Of a DNA stretch of 64,000 nt, positions 63,704-64,000 are shown in pieces. Origin of the DNA: Okapia johnstoni (lineage: Eukaryota > Chordata > Mammalia > Artiodactyla > Giraffidae). Location of the stretch: the NCBI GenBank assembly GCA_024291935.2, contig CM044315.1, positions 56,642,385-56,706,384 of the forward strand, in the 5' to 3' direction. Each line of letters begins with the position of its first letter. Position 1 is the first letter of the stretch. A model generated the notes under the pieces. That model was not told where the DNA came from, searched no databases, and saw only the letters and a program-made list of their open reading frames with translations. Made by a program: the position numbers and the translations under genes.

Positions 63704-64000
63704 AAATGGGCAAAGGATCTGAACAGATACTTATAAAGATGACATACAAATTCCACTAGGCACATGAAAAGATACTTGATACCACTAATCATCAGGAAAA
63801 TGCAAATTAAAACCACATTAAGATATCACTTCCCACCAGTTAAAATGGCTATTATTTAAAAGATAACAGTGTTCCTAAGGATGTAGAGGAAAGGGAATCC
63901 CTGTGCACTGTTGGTAGTAATATAAACAGGTACAGACAATATGGTAAACAATCTGGAGGGTCCTCAAAAAACTGAAAGTAGAGTTACCATATAATCTAGA
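63704..64000 (+). mobile_element. Older L1 LINE, right part (runs off the window)
   Basis: Continues the L1 interrupted at 58742: 'atgggcaaaggatctgaaca', 'cacatgaaaagatacttgat', 'aatgcaaattaaaaccacat', 'ctgtgcactgttggtagtaa', 'gggtcctcaaaaaactgaaa'. Broken ORF2. Its 3' end is beyond the window. Confidence 0.85.

Larger units (their letters stand above)
58731..63716 (+). mobile_element. Younger L1 LINE inserted in the older L1, with TSD
   Basis: Element at 58743-63703, flanked by a near-exact 12-bp TSD of L1 sequence (aatgggcaaaag / aatgggcaaagg, 58731-58742 and 63705-63716). Order: a GC-richer 5'-UTR-like block (58743 to about 59480), ORF2 from within the endonuclease domain (about 59500) to near 63360, then the 3' UTR and an A-rich end ('ataagctttcaaaaactaaa'). 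No ORF1 was found. A microsatellite and BOV-A2 sit in the distal part. Confidence 0.85.

Noticed and set aside
1..64000. A dedicated novel gene system (operon, CRISPR, defence or biosynthetic cluster)
   Set aside because: The window is repeat-dense vertebrate DNA. Nothing beyond mobile elements and one orphan frame is supported by the sequence.

Overview
The window is nuclear DNA from a ruminant, most likely cattle or a close bovid. It holds many copies of BovB (an RTE-clade LINE) and of its parasites BOV-A2, Bov-A and Bov-tA, together with artiodactyl CHR-type tRNA SINEs and L1s. BovB plus Bov-A/Bov-tA SINEs is a ruminant signature. The DNA is AT-rich and gene-poor. I found no convincing host exon, structural RNA gene, CRISPR array or bacterial feature. 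Long open frames fall almost entirely inside transposon remnants. The only exception is one unrecognised 183-codon frame at 49695-50246.

Layout. 1-7.5 kb: a BovB scrap, a near-open BovB C-terminus (1265-1943), a BOV-A2 and a CHR SINE with exact target-site duplications (TSDs), an L1 3' end and several Bov-tA copies. 7.5-12.9 kb: decayed L1 with (CA)n/(TG)n tracts, MIR-like pieces, an LTR and BOV-A2. 12.9-16.7 kb: an old L1 split by a composite BovB insertion with two BovB 3' ends, which looks like a 3' transduction. 17-27.4 kb: four BovB copies, three of them long enough to show reverse-transcriptase or flanking domain sequence, plus a hAT-like DNA transposon, MIR and MER5A-like pieces. 27.7-30.3 kb: a repeat-poor block. 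30.3-38.9 kb: nested ancient LTR-like repeats, a poly(A)-tailed L1, a second hAT-like copy split by BOV-A2, and a BovB split by Bov-tA. 39-46.8 kb: mostly old or unassigned DNA with a 2.1 kb repeat-poor block (42.7-44.8 kb). 46.8-54.5 kb: an LTR carrying two SINEs, the orphan frame, several SINEs and a 1.65 kb BovB. 54.5-64 kb: stacked L1s. An older L1 (56.8 kb to the window end) is interrupted by a BovB and by a younger L1 whose 5'-UTR-like block runs straight into ORF2. That younger L1 carries a microsatellite and a BOV-A2.

Function. No pathway is encoded here. The interactions visible are between mobile elements: BovB supplies the 3' tail shared by the Bov-A family SINEs, older elements serve as landing sites for younger ones, and TSDs date the nesting order. 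Family names come from recognising characteristic sequence by eye, without a repeat library. MIR, L2, LTR and 'ancient repeat' calls are less certain than BovB, Bov-tA, BOV-A2, CHR and L1 calls. Element edges are good to a few bases where a TSD is quoted and to tens of bases elsewhere.
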